64,000 nt of DNA from an uncultured Lachnospiraceae bacterium (lineage in GTDB: Bacteria; Bacillota; Clostridia; Lachnospirales; Lachnospiraceae). The stretch lies in NCBI GenBank assembly GCA_949840805.1, contig CATKXR010000002.1, positions 62,001 through 126,000 on the forward strand, read 5' to 3'. How positions within the stretch are numbered: position 1 is the stretch's first letter; each line of letters starts with the position of its first letter. A program made the position numbers and the translations under genes. Below the pieces are notes generated by a model. The model ran no database searches, had not been told where the DNA came from, and saw nothing but the letters and a program-made list of their open reading frames with translations. This document shows positions 34,822 through 43,376 of the stretch, in pieces.

Positions 34822-36135
34822 ATGAGGGATATGGTAGAACATATGGAGGGCATTAACCGGCTGATGGCCAGATACGGGGTCAAGTTCGGAATATATAAGA
34901 ACGGGGAATTTCACGAACAGATTTTCCCTTTTGACCCGCTGCCCAGGGTCATTTCCGCGGAAGAATTTGAATATCTGGAAAAGGGGCTTTCCCAGCGGGT
35001 GGATGCGCTGAACTGTTTTCTCGGGGATGTGTATGGTGACAAAAAGATCATAAAAGACGGGGTGATTCCGGAAGATTTTATTTTTTCTTCCAAAGGGTAT
35101 CTGCCCCAATGCGAGGGAATGAAGCCGCCCAAGGGGATTTACAGCCATATTTCCGGCATCGACCTGGTGCAGGCAAAGGATGGGACATGGTACATTTTAG
35201 AGGATAACCTCAGGATCCCTTCCGGAGCGTCCTATCCCATGATTGCCAGGGAGCTGACCAGGCAGGCGTCGCCCCGGACCTTTATGCGGAACCATGTGAC
35301 GGATAACCGGAACTATGCGGGAATGTTAAAAGAGGTCATGGAAAATGTCAACACAGGCGGCATTCATGTGGTGCTGACGCCGGGACGTTACAATGCGGCG
35401 TTTTTTGAACATTCCTACCTGGCGGAACGTTCCGGAGCGGTTCTTGCCATGCCGCAGGACCTCTATGTGGAGGGGAACCGGCTGTATTACCGTCAGTACC
35501 AGGGCAGGCAGCAGCAGGTGGGAACCGTCTACAGGAGGATTTCGGACGAGTACCTGGATCCGCTGTGCTTTGAACCGGAGTCCCTGATCGGAGTGCCGGG
35601 GCTTATGGATGTGTACCGCAGCGGCAATGTGGCGCTGGTCAATGCCCCGGGCAACGGGGTGGCGGACGATAAGGGAATTTATTATTTTGTCCCCCATATG
35701 GTGAAATATTATCTGGGAGAGGAAGCAATCTTAAAGAACGCGCCTACTTATCTGGCATTTTATGAGAAGGACCGCAAGTATATCTTAGAGAACCTTGAAC
35801 GTCTGGTGGTGAAAGACGTGTCGGAGGCAGGGGGCTACGGAGTGGTCTTCGGCAGCGGTCTGACGAAAGAAGAGCTGGAGAAGCTAAGGCATGTTATAGA
35901 AGGGGAGCCCAGGAGATTTATCGCCCAGGAAGTTATCGATTTTATTGACCTGAATATTGTGGAGGGAGACGGGGGCGTTCCCAGAAAGGCGGATCTGCGG
36001 GCTTTCGTCCTGAGCGGAAAAACCACCCGGGTATGGGCCAGCGGCCTGACAAGATTTTCCAGGAACCCGGATTCATTTGTCGTCAACTCATCGCAGGGAG
36101 GAGGATTTAAGGATACATGGGTATTATCTCGATAG
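34822..36135 (+). CDS. Circularly permuted ATP-grasp protein (COG2308)
   Basis: A 437-residue member of the circularly permuted ATP-grasp type 2 family, predicted to form peptide or amide bonds. Characteristic stretches are GVKFGIYKNGEFHEQIFPFDPLPR-type opening, CEGMKPPKGIYSHISGIDL, GTWYILEDNLRIPSGASYP and late VVKDVSEAGGYGVVFG with ADLRAFVLSGKTTRVWASG. ATG 34822 is chosen (GAGAGAGG 9 nt upstream) over the open-frame start at 34777. It is the first of five overlapping genes; known genomes pair this family with alpha-E and transglutaminase-like proteins, as here. Confidence 0.9.
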   Translation: MRDMVEHMEGINRLMARYGVKFGIYKNGEFHEQIFPFDPLPRVISAEEFEYLEKGLSQRVDALNCFLGDVYGDKKIIKDGVIPEDFIFSSKGYLPQCEGMKPPKGIYSHISGIDLVQAKDGTWYILEDNLRIPSGASYPMIARELTRQASPRTFMRNHVTDNRNYAGMLKEVMENVNTGGIHVVLTPGRYNAAFFEHSYLAERSGAVLAMPQDLYVEGNRLYYRQYQGRQQQVGTVYRRISDEYLDPLCFEPESLIGVPGLMDVYRSGNVALVNAPGNGVADDKGIYYFVPHMVKYYLGEEAILKNAPTYLAFYEKDRKYILENLERLVVKDVSEAGGYGVVFGSGLTKEELEKLRHVIEGEPRRFIAQEVIDFIDLNIVEGDGGVPRKADLRAFVLSGKTTRVWASGLTRFSRNPDSFVVNSSQGGGFKDTWVLSR

Positions 36136-36791
36136 AAAAGGCGGACCATCTTTTTTGGCTGGGAAGGTACACGGAGCGGGTATTTACCACCATGCGGATG
36201 TTTTTTAAATATTTTGACCGGATGCTGGATATGGATGACAAGGCGTATGTGAATTTTTGCGAAGAGCTGGCAATCCCCGTGATTTATAAGGATATGGATG
36301 ATTTTATTGACAAATATCTGTTTTCCGGGGAGGATCCCAACTCCATCTACAGCAATATGATGCGGGCTCTTGACAACGGAGTGATTTTGCGGGACGAGCT
36401 GAGCAGCGATGCATTGTCCTACATCCAGCTTACCCTTGACTGCATCGAGCATGTGAAGGCTCACGGCAACGCGCTGGCCTATGATTTGCAGCCGGTGAAG
36501 GACTATCTTTTTGCCTTCTGGGGCTGCCTGGATGATAATATGGAGGATGAAGAAGGGCGTAATATCATCAAATGCGGCAAGTACCTGGAGCGGCTGGATC
36601 TGTATATACGGCTCCATATTCCCTATCCATATGTGGAGAAGGAGTTCCGTAAATTTTCAAACCGGCTTGACAGGATCCATATCAGCTATAACGCGGCGGA
36701 GGTGGAACGGCTCACAGAAATCATCAATCAGAAAGAAGAATGGACAACAAGGCGTCAGGATGCCCTGAATGCTCTGTGGAATATTTTTTGA
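36117..36791 (+). CDS. Alpha-E domain protein (COG2307)
   Basis: A 224-residue, mostly helical protein matching the alpha-E family: MGIISIEKADHLFWLGRYTERVF at the start and SNRLDRIHISYN near the end. Members always occur with circularly permuted ATP-grasp proteins, sometimes fused to them, and may be a subunit of a peptide ligase. The start overlaps the ATP-grasp gene by 19 nt. No catalytic residues are recognisable. Confidence 0.88.
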   Translation: MGIISIEKADHLFWLGRYTERVFTTMRMFFKYFDRMLDMDDKAYVNFCEELAIPVIYKDMDDFIDKYLFSGEDPNSIYSNMMRALDNGVILRDELSSDALSYIQLTLDCIEHVKAHGNALAYDLQPVKDYLFAFWGCLDDNMEDEEGRNIIKCGKYLERLDLYIRLHIPYPYVEKEFRKFSNRLDRIHISYNAAEVERLTEIINQKEEWTTRRQDALNALWNIF

Positions 36792-36802
36792 GGTGACTGG
36801 AT

Positions 36803-37654
36803 TTGAAAAGACTGGGTTTCCGATATGGGCTGCAGGTGAAATTTGACCAGATGGTGTGGGACCATCATTTTCTGATCCGCTGCTGTCCCATGGAGGGCGG
36901 GAGGCAGCACAAAGAAAAAATGCAGGTCCGGGTAGAACCGGCAGACACCCTGGATAAGGTCCGGGACGGCTTTGGAAATGACGGGTATGCCGGGGCAATC
37001 CGTGACCGGCATGACAGGCTGTGTGTGGAAGCAGAGGGGATCGTGCAGGTAGATCTGTCCGGAGAGACAGAGCCGTTTCATCCCATGTACCGTTTTTTTT
37101 CTGCTTATACCTTGCCGGACGATGGGATCCGGCAGTTTCTTAAGGAGACGATAGAGGAACTGGACGGGGGAGCCTGCCTGTCCGGAAAATCCGGCTCCCT
37201 AACTGTCTGTCCTGGCGGCCCTGCCCGGAAATGTGAGAGAAGATTTGACAGAAAAGATCTGGAATATATGATGAACCGTCTGTATGGACGGTTCGTTTAT
37301 TCGCCGGGGGCGACTACCGTGCGGACCACGGCGGCGGAGGCGCTGGCGATGGGCAGGGGGGTCTGCCAGGATTACGCCCATGTGTTTATCAGCCTGTGCC
37401 GCCTGGCCGGGGTTCCGGCACGTTATACGGCGGGGATGATGCTGGGGGAAGGAGCCAGCCATGCCTGGGCGGAGGTCTGGCTTGACGGGGAGTGGGTCGG
37501 CATGGATCCCACCAACAACCGCCTGGTGGACGAGACTTACATTAAGCTGACCCACGGGCGGGATTTCGGGGATGGCGCCATTGACCGGGGAAGATTTCTG
37601 GGATTTGCCGGCCAGAGCCAGGAAATATCGGTAAAGGTGGAGGAGATTTTATGA
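36803..37654 (+). CDS. Transglutaminase-like cysteine protease (COG1305)
   Basis: A 283-residue protein with an N-terminal beta-rich region and a C-terminal transglutaminase-like core. The catalytic triad is visible: Cys188 in GRGVCQDYAHVFISLCRLAG, His220 in GASHAWAEVWL and Asp235 in GMDPTNN. It is probably a peptidase or amidase acting on the product of the ATP-grasp partner. The start is TTG, set by GAGGTG 8 nt upstream. It overlaps the next gene by 4 nt. Confidence 0.9.
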   Translation: MKRLGFRYGLQVKFDQMVWDHHFLIRCCPMEGGRQHKEKMQVRVEPADTLDKVRDGFGNDGYAGAIRDRHDRLCVEAEGIVQVDLSGETEPFHPMYRFFSAYTLPDDGIRQFLKETIEELDGGACLSGKSGSLTVCPGGPARKCERRFDRKDLEYMMNRLYGRFVYSPGATTVRTTAAEALAMGRGVCQDYAHVFISLCRLAGVPARYTAGMMLGEGASHAWAEVWLDGEWVGMDPTNNRLVDETYIKLTHGRDFGDGAIDRGRFLGFAGQSQEISVKVEEIL

Positions 37655-38589
37655 TAAAAGAGGTAGTTTCTGTCGGCCTGGCAGTGGACGAGCGCCTTCG
37701 TGTCAGAAAAAACGTGCTGCAGCCCCGGGTCCTGACAGGAGAGGAAAAAAGAATCTGTATTGTGACGGGAACCCACGGCGACGAGCTGGAAGGGCAGTAT
37801 GTGTGCTATGAGATCAACTGGATAATCAAGGAAAATCCCGATTGCTTAAAAGGAATCGTGGAGATTTATCCGGCTTTAAACCCGCTGGGAGTGGATTCCA
37901 TTTCCCGGGGGATCCCCATGTTTGACCTGGATATGAACCGGATATTTCCGGGAGATGAGAACGGGGCCGTGGCAGAACACGTGGCGGCGAGGATCATCCA
38001 GGATATCGCGGGGGCGGATCTGTGCATTGACATCCATGCCAGCAATATTTTCCTGCGGGAGATTCCCCAGGCCAGGGTGAATGTGAATATGGCCAGGCAG
38101 CTTGTGCCTTTTGCCCGCCGGCTGAACCTGGATTTCGTGTGGGTCCACGCGGCGGCTACGGTATTGGAGTCAACCCTTGCCCACAGCTTAAACAGCATCG
38201 GCGTTCCCACCGTGGTGGTAGAGATGGGGGTGGGGATGCGGATCACGGAGGAGTTCTGCCATCAACTGACAGACGGGATTTTCTGCGTCATGAAGGATAT
38301 GGGAATCTGGGACGGGGAGGTGGTCGCTCCCAAGGAACCGATCATTTCCCAGGACGGGGAGGTAGGCTTTGTCAACGCCGAGGCCCCGGGGATTTTTGTG
38401 CCTTGTGTGGAGCACTGGAGGAACGTGGCCAAGGGGGAGAGGATCGGGAGAATCCTCAATTCCCTGGAGGGAGAAGTGGCGCAGGATGTCCGCGCGCCGA
38501 TCCACGGCATGGTTTTCACATTGCGGGAATATCCGGTGGTGTCCTGCGGTTCCCTGATCGCCCGGGTGCTGGGAGGTGATTACGAATGA
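37651..38589 (+). CDS. M14/aspartoacylase-like zinc hydrolase (intact site)
   Basis: A 312-residue succinylglutamate desuccinylase/aspartoacylase-family protein. Zinc ligands are present: HGDE at residues 42-45 and His129 in CIDIHAS; NRIFPG (substrate Arg region) is also present, and the C-terminal barrel (APIHGMVFTLREYPVVSCGSL) resembles biotinyl/lipoyl-type beta domains common in this family. It should cleave an N-acyl or peptide-like amide. Translation is coupled to both neighbours by 4-nt overlaps. Confidence 0.87.
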   Translation: MIKEVVSVGLAVDERLRVRKNVLQPRVLTGEEKRICIVTGTHGDELEGQYVCYEINWIIKENPDCLKGIVEIYPALNPLGVDSISRGIPMFDLDMNRIFPGDENGAVAEHVAARIIQDIAGADLCIDIHASNIFLREIPQARVNVNMARQLVPFARRLNLDFVWVHAAATVLESTLAHSLNSIGVPTVVVEMGVGMRITEEFCHQLTDGIFCVMKDMGIWDGEVVAPKEPIISQDGEVGFVNAEAPGIFVPCVEHWRNVAKGERIGRILNSLEGEVAQDVRAPIHGMVFTLREYPVVSCGSLIARVLGGDYE

Positions 38590-39521
38590 AAAAAGAGTGC
38601 ATATACACATTGAAAAACCAGTACCGGGATGATCTGAATATCTATGGATACCGGTTCGGCAGAGGGGAGAAAGCGGCGTGTATCGTAGGGGCCATACGGG
38701 GGAATGAAGTGCAGCAGCTCTATATCTGCTCCCAACTGGTAAAATCTTTAAAACGGCTAGAGGAGAAGGGAGCTATAATAGGGCAGAATGAGATCCTGGT
38801 AATCCCGTCGGTCAACCACAGCTCCATGAACATCAGCAAACGTTTCTGGGCTACGGATAATACGGATATCAACCGGATGTTTCCCGGATATAACGCCGGG
38901 GAGACCACCCAGCGGATCGCGGCAGGGCTGTTTGACGCCATTCAGGGCTACAGCTACGGGATCCAGTTCCCCAGCTTCTATCTCCCGGGAGATTTTGTGC
39001 CCCATGTGCGGATGATGGAGACCGGGTTCCAAAGCCCCAGCCTGGCCAATCTGTTCGGGATGCCTTATGTGGTGATCCGCAAACCAAAGCCTATCGACAC
39101 CACTACTTTGAATTATAACTGGCAGATCTGGAATACAAACGCTTTTTCTTTGTATACCAGCGCCACAGACTATATGGACGAGGCTTCGGCCAGGCAGGCG
39201 GTAGCTTCCGTGCTGCGGTTTCTGACACGGATGGGAATCTTACGGTATACCAGCCACAGCGGATACTTAGCCAGCGTCATCCGGGAAGAAGATCTCACTA
39301 ATGTAAAGACGGAATATGCCGGGATCTACCGGAGAATTGCAAGTCCGGGAGAAGAGGTACATAGAGGGCAGGTTCTGGCTTTTGTGATGGATCCCATGGA
39401 AGGGGAAGTTTTGGGGAAGATTTTGTCGCCTACGGACGGGATCATCTTTTTTGCCCATAAGGCGCCTCTTGTGATGGAAGGGACCGTGATATTTAAGATT
39501 ATCAGACGGCTTCATGAATAA
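38586..39521 (+). CDS. M14/aspartoacylase-like paralogue with lost zinc ligands
   Basis: A 311-residue paralogue of the preceding gene with the same domain order, including NRMFPG and a C-terminal barrel (SPTDGIIFFAHKAPLVMEG). However, the zinc motif HGDE is RGNE here (Arg38) and the third ligand region DIHAS is GIQFPS (Gln127), so two metal His are absent. It is likely a pseudo-enzyme that regulates or scaffolds its active neighbour. It ends the operon, followed by a terminator 16 nt later. Confidence 0.85.
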   Translation: MKKECIYTLKNQYRDDLNIYGYRFGRGEKAACIVGAIRGNEVQQLYICSQLVKSLKRLEEKGAIIGQNEILVIPSVNHSSMNISKRFWATDNTDINRMFPGYNAGETTQRIAAGLFDAIQGYSYGIQFPSFYLPGDFVPHVRMMETGFQSPSLANLFGMPYVVIRKPKPIDTTTLNYNWQIWNTNAFSLYTSATDYMDEASARQAVASVLRFLTRMGILRYTSHSGYLASVIREEDLTNVKTEYAGIYRRIASPGEEVHRGQVLAFVMDPMEGEVLGKILSPTDGIIFFAHKAPLVMEGTVIFKIIRRLHE

Positions 39522-39537
39522 AAAGAATAAACAACAT

Positions 39538-39581
39538 AGGCTGCGGCAATCCTGGCAGACAGGCTGCCGCAGCCTGTTTTT
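39538..39581 (+). terminator. Rho-independent terminator of the ATP-grasp operon
   Basis: AGGCTGCGGCA at 39538-39548 pairs perfectly with TGCCGCAGCCT at 39565-39575, followed by G and five T. Confidence 0.88.
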
Positions 39582-39598
39582 GCACGGCTGGATGTGCT

Positions 39599-39658
39599 GT
39601 CTGTAAAAAAGAATGCACGGCCGGGCGCTCCGTCTGCAAAAAAGAATGCATGGCCGGC
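39599..39658. repeat. Two-copy 27-bp direct repeat
   Basis: Units 39599-39625 and 39632-39658 differ at few positions (core TAAAAAAGAATGCACGGCC versus CAAAAAAGAATGCATGGCC) and repeat with a 33-nt period; a third decayed partial unit may follow (GGCAGTAAAAAGG). It lies in the gap between the operon terminator and the GntR promoter. Confidence 0.7.
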
Positions 39659-39762
39659 AATGACGGCAGTAAAAAGGAAGTTACCAGAAGCCTGCACAGA
39701 AAACAAAGAATTGTGCAGAATATATAATAACACTGTTAATTTTAAAAAAGAAATAATGTAGA

Positions 39763-39791
39763 TTGACAGAACCCTATAACTGTGGTATGGT
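39763..39791 (+). promoter_or_regulatory. Predicted promoter of the GntR gene
   Basis: A perfect TTGACA at 39763-39768 with TATGGT at 39786-39791, spacer 17 nt, preceded by TG one base before the -10 (extended -10 character). Confidence 0.6.
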
Positions 39792-39829
39792 TAAAATATA
39801 TAATACGTGACGGAAAGCGGGAACATAAT

Positions 39830-40513
39830 ATGGCTGACAAAATCAAAAGAATACCGCTTCAGTCGGAGATTATCCGATACATACAGGAATATATCGAAGA
39901 GAACCATCTGAAGGCAGGAGACCGGCTTCCTTCCCAGGGTCAGCTGATCCAGATGATGGGAGTGAGCAGGACCTCTCTGCGAGAGGCCATGAAGACTCTG
40001 GAAGCCAGGGGAATTATCAAGGTGCGAAACGGCAAGGGCATCTATGTGAGCGAGGGGGAAGGCAGCGCCATACCGATTCTTCTTGATTTTACCAGGGAGA
40101 AGGAACGGCTTTTGGATATACTGGAAGTCCGGAAGGTGCTGGAGAAAGAGATTCTCCGGATGGTTATCCACAGGGCGGAACCGGAGGAGATTCAGGAGTT
40201 AGGGGAGATCACCGCCGTTTTGATGGAGAAGTATCACAGGGGAGAGCAGCAGACTATGGAGGATAAAAAATTCCACTATACCATCTACCGTCTTTCCCAC
40301 AATCAGGTAATGTACGAGATGATCTTGTCCATCAGCAACGTTATGGACCGGTTCTGGGAGTTTCCGCTGGATATGGAGGACCCTTTTTTGAAGAGCCTGC
40401 CTCTCCATGAAAAGCTTTATCAGGCCATTTGTGAGAAAAACGTAAAAAAAGCCCAGGCGATCAATGAAAAGCTTTTGAATGCGATCTATCAGGATATCCG
40501 GAATCAGAGATAA
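39830..40513 (+). CDS. GntR-family transcriptional regulator (FadR/FCD type)
   Basis: A 227-residue regulator. The N-terminal winged helix spans residues about 5-75 (LKAGDRLPSQGQLIQMMGVSRTSLREAMKTLEARGIIKV), and the C-terminal helical FCD ligand domain includes ILEVRKVLEKEILRM and HYTIYRLSHN. Family members sense acids or other small metabolites. It lies directly upstream of the PLP enzyme gene and may control it. ATG 39830 is used because homology starts at MADKIKRIPLQ. Confidence 0.9.
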   Translation: MADKIKRIPLQSEIIRYIQEYIEENHLKAGDRLPSQGQLIQMMGVSRTSLREAMKTLEARGIIKVRNGKGIYVSEGEGSAIPILLDFTREKERLLDILEVRKVLEKEILRMVIHRAEPEEIQELGEITAVLMEKYHRGEQQTMEDKKFHYTIYRLSHNQVMYEMILSISNVMDRFWEFPLDMEDPFLKSLPLHEKLYQAICEKNVKKAQAINEKLLNAIYQDIRNQR

Positions 40514-40627
40514 AGAGATATCCTGATTAGACGGGATAATTTAAGTGACCTATCATACAGCATACAGCATATAGAGTATAGGGAAAAGACAGGAGAGAAA
40601 GCATATCCGTACAGAAAGGAGCAGGCC

Positions 40628-41818
40628 ATGTCTGATCAGAGCCAGTATTTAAAAAGCAGCCGGCTGATTACAGCCCATTACGGTGAGGAGTACGAGCATT
40701 ATTATAATGCCGTTGTACCGCCGGTCTTTATGAATTCGTTAAATGTGTTCGAGAGTTTGGATGATTACTATGAATTTGACAGGAGGGATAAGCACAAATA
40801 CTGTTATGGAAGGGTGCAGAACCCTACGGTCCGAATCCTGGAGGATAAGATCGGCGCGCTGGAACATGGGATCGGGGCCCTGGCTTTTGCGTCCGGCATG
40901 GCGGCGGCTACCACGGCGGTCCTGTCGGTCTGCAGGGCAGGATGCCATGTGGTCTGTGTCCACAATGCCTATGGCCCCCTGAAAGCTTTTCTTGACGGAT
41001 ATTGCAGGGAACACATGGATATTTCCACTACATATGTGGAGGGCGACCGGCTGGAGGAGTTTGAAAACGCGGTCACGGACAATACGAGCCTGATTATTCT
41101 GGAGAGCCCTTCTTCGGTTATCTTTTCCCTTCAGGATATCCGCGGAGTGAAGAAAATCGCAGAAGAGTGCAATGCTAAAATTTATATTGACAACACTTTT
41201 TGTACGCCCATCTATCAGCAGCCTTTGGATCTGGGGGCGGACATCGTCATGCACACCACCTCCAAATATATCGGAGGCCACAGCGATGTGATCGGCGGCA
41301 TGCTGGCGGTAAAGGATCCGGAGCTGATGGAAAAGTTTCTGGCCTACCGGGAGCTGTTCGGCGGGATTGTGGGTCCCATGGAAGCATGGCTGATGATACG
41401 GGGGCTGCGCACCATGGAGGTGCGGATTGCAAAGCACCAGGAGACAGCCATGGAAGTGGCCAGGTTTTTGGAAGGCCATCCCAAAGTGAGAAAAGTGAAT
41501 TATCCGGGCCTGCCTTCCCATCCCCAGTATGAGCTGATGAAACGGCAGCAGAGCGGCAATACAGGTCTTTTAAGCTTTGAGATAGACGGCACGGCAAAAC
41601 AGGCGGCAGAGCTGGCGGAAAGCCTGAAAATATTCAAGATCGGAGTTTCCTGGGGCGGTTTTGAAAGCCTGGTATTCCTGCCTCATGCCAGACAGACTCC
41701 CGAGAACTGCCGGGTCTTGCGGGGAGACCAGAATATCATTCGGATCCATTGCGGGCTGGAGGGAACAGACGCCCTGATCTCTGATCTGGAATCCGCTTTT
41801 GCCCGTTTGTTCCCGTAA
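40628..41818 (+). CDS. Cys/Met metabolism PLP enzyme (cystathionine gamma-synthase/methionine gamma-lyase family)
   Basis: A 396-residue fold-type I PLP enzyme. Lys213 in HTTSKYIGGHSDVIGG binds PLP; YCYGRVQNPTVRILEDKIGALE and ALAFASGMAAATTAVL are typical. The substrate could be methionine, cystathionine, O-acyl-homoserine or a related compound; the sequence alone does not decide. GAAAGGAGC lies before the ATG. It follows the GntR gene by 114 nt, and the gap contains the repeat-like CATACAGCATACAGCATAT with no clear hairpin. Confidence 0.9.
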   Translation: MSDQSQYLKSSRLITAHYGEEYEHYYNAVVPPVFMNSLNVFESLDDYYEFDRRDKHKYCYGRVQNPTVRILEDKIGALEHGIGALAFASGMAAATTAVLSVCRAGCHVVCVHNAYGPLKAFLDGYCREHMDISTTYVEGDRLEEFENAVTDNTSLIILESPSSVIFSLQDIRGVKKIAEECNAKIYIDNTFCTPIYQQPLDLGADIVMHTTSKYIGGHSDVIGGMLAVKDPELMEKFLAYRELFGGIVGPMEAWLMIRGLRTMEVRIAKHQETAMEVARFLEGHPKVRKVNYPGLPSHPQYELMKRQQSGNTGLLSFEIDGTAKQAAELAESLKIFKIGVSWGGFESLVFLPHARQTPENCRVLRGDQNIIRIHCGLEGTDALISDLESAFARLFP

Positions 41819-41874
41819 AACGGCAGCGGCCTGAATCATGAAACGGAGGCCTGAAATAAGGATACTCTCACAAA

Positions 41875-41899
41875 TCGGAATATTAAGGTTTCCGAGAGT
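41875..41899. promoter_or_regulatory. Small inverted repeats before the sugar-binding-protein gene
   Basis: TCGGAA at 41875-41880 pairs with TTCCGA at 41890-41895, and the flanking ACTCTC (41864-41869) can pair with GAGAGT (41894-41899). These two pairings are mutually exclusive at the right side. They may be an operator or an RNA structure. Confidence 0.35.
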
Positions 41900-41930
41900 G
41901 ATCACATAATAAAAACAAGGAGGAGAACAC

Positions 41931-43304
41931 ATGAAGAAGAAAAGAATTGCGGCAATGGCGCTGGCGGCAGTGATGCTGACAGGATGCGGCGGTGGCGGAG
42001 GGCAGGCGGCCAGCCAGGCTCCCGCAGGCGGCGGGGACAATGCAGCTCCGGCCGGGACTGCGGCGGCTTCCGGGGAGGCAGTCACCATCACCCTGGTGGA
42101 ATCCCTGACCAGCCCGGAGCGCACAGCAGTGCTGCGGGAGATTGCGGACAAATACCAGGCAGACCATCCCAATGTCACCATTGAGATCATTTCCCCGCCT
42201 CTGGAGAATGCAGATTCCAAGATCACCCAGATGCTGATGAACGGGAGCGGGGCCGATATCGTGGAGGTTCGTGATTCCACCATCACCCAGTATGCCACCA
42301 ACGGCTGGATTGCGGATCTGCAGCAGTATATTGATGCCTGGGACGAGAAGGATACCTTGACGGAGTCGGCTGACGAGGTCATCCACTATTTCCAGAATAC
42401 AGCCTATATGATGCCATACGGCTTCTATCAGAGAGGACTTTTCTACCGCGCCGACTGGTTTGAGGAGAAGGGCCTGGATAAGCCGGAGACATGGCAGGAT
42501 CTCTACGATGCCGGCGTGGCTATTACCGACCCGGCAAACAGCCGGTTTGGCTATTCCTTCCGGGGAGGCACAAGCGGATACCAGTATGCGGACACGATTT
42601 ACTGGAGCTGGCTGGGGACGGATAAGATTGCGGATCCCACGGCAGGATATTTCCTGAAAGACGGAAACGGCGCTACCATCTTTACTCTTCCCGAGGTTAA
42701 GGAAGCCCTTCATTTTTATAAGGACCTCTTTAAGAACACCTGCCCCACAGACTCCATCGCCTGGGGATTCTCCGAGATGGTGCAGGGCTTTGTGGGAGGC
42801 ACCACAGCCATGCTGATCCAGGATCCGGAAGTAATCGCGACCTGTTCTGCAGACATGGGAGACGACGAGTGGGCTTTGGTTCCGTTCCCCAAGGGACCGT
42901 CCGGACAGGCTGTGTTCCCCAACGGATTTGCGGGATGGGGCATGACTTCCTTTACGGAGCATCCGGCGGAAGCGGCTGATTTCCTGCTGTTCTTATCCAA
43001 CTCCGAGAACAACACGTACTTTGCCAAGAATTATTCCACCATCCCGATTCACAGCAATGCCGCGGAGAAGGATACTTATTTCTCGGAGGGACGTTTTGCC
43101 ATGTACATGGATATGGCGGCGGAGCCGGATGTGTACCGCCATGCGGCATATCCTCAGATGTATGAGGCGTTTGCCACTTACAAGACAGAAGTGGACGTGA
43201 TGTACCAGAAATATCTTACCGATGAGATTTCAGACGACGAACTTTTAACCTGGCTGGATGAGTTCTGGACCAAGGCTTATGAGGATGAAGGACAGAAGTG
43301 GTAA
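41931..43304 (+). CDS. Sugar ABC transporter substrate-binding lipoprotein
   Basis: A 457-residue family 1 extracellular solute-binding protein. The signal ends in a lipobox LTGC followed by a Gly run and an Ala/Pro/Gly linker. The mature part has the binding-protein pattern (VTITLVESLTSPERTAVLREIADKYQADHP-type opening; ADIVEVRDSTITQYATNGWI; GGTTAMLIQDPEV; NGFAGWGM). It delivers an oligosaccharide to the permeases encoded next. AAGGAGGAG lies 7 nt before the ATG. The likely sugars are those cut by the downstream GH38/GH13/GH36 enzymes, which is inference from context. Confidence 0.92.
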   Translation: MKKKRIAAMALAAVMLTGCGGGGGQAASQAPAGGGDNAAPAGTAAASGEAVTITLVESLTSPERTAVLREIADKYQADHPNVTIEIISPPLENADSKITQMLMNGSGADIVEVRDSTITQYATNGWIADLQQYIDAWDEKDTLTESADEVIHYFQNTAYMMPYGFYQRGLFYRADWFEEKGLDKPETWQDLYDAGVAITDPANSRFGYSFRGGTSGYQYADTIYWSWLGTDKIADPTAGYFLKDGNGATIFTLPEVKEALHFYKDLFKNTCPTDSIAWGFSEMVQGFVGGTTAMLIQDPEVIATCSADMGDDEWALVPFPKGPSGQAVFPNGFAGWGMTSFTEHPAEAADFLLFLSNSENNTYFAKNYSTIPIHSNAAEKDTYFSEGRFAMYMDMAAEPDVYRHAAYPQMYEAFATYKTEVDVMYQKYLTDEISDDELLTWLDEFWTKAYEDEGQKW

Positions 43305-43332
43305 GATGAACTGAAGTATTATGACACATGAC

Positions 43333-43354
43333 CGGGCGCCCATCCGGGCGCCCG
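43333..43354 (+). other. GC-rich hairpin between binding protein and permease genes
   Basis: CGGGCGCCC at 43333-43341 and GGGCGCCCG at 43346-43354 form a perfect 9-bp stem with a 4-nt loop, followed by three T. Hairpins at this position in ABC operons often protect the upstream mRNA or attenuate transcription, raising binding-protein output over permease. Confidence 0.7.
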
Positions 43355-43376
43355 TTTGGGAAGAGGAGGGTATGGA

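Noticed and set aside
39599-39658. CRISPR-like array
   Set aside because: Only two units with a 6-nt spacer; no cas genes in the window.
39512-39733. 73-codon minus-strand open frame with FFFAD/FFFTD repeats
   Set aside because: It is generated by the two-copy direct repeat and the operon terminator; no start signal.
41883-42962. 359-codon minus-strand open frame
   Set aside because: Antisense to the sugar-binding lipoprotein, which has a signal peptide, lipobox and ribosome site.
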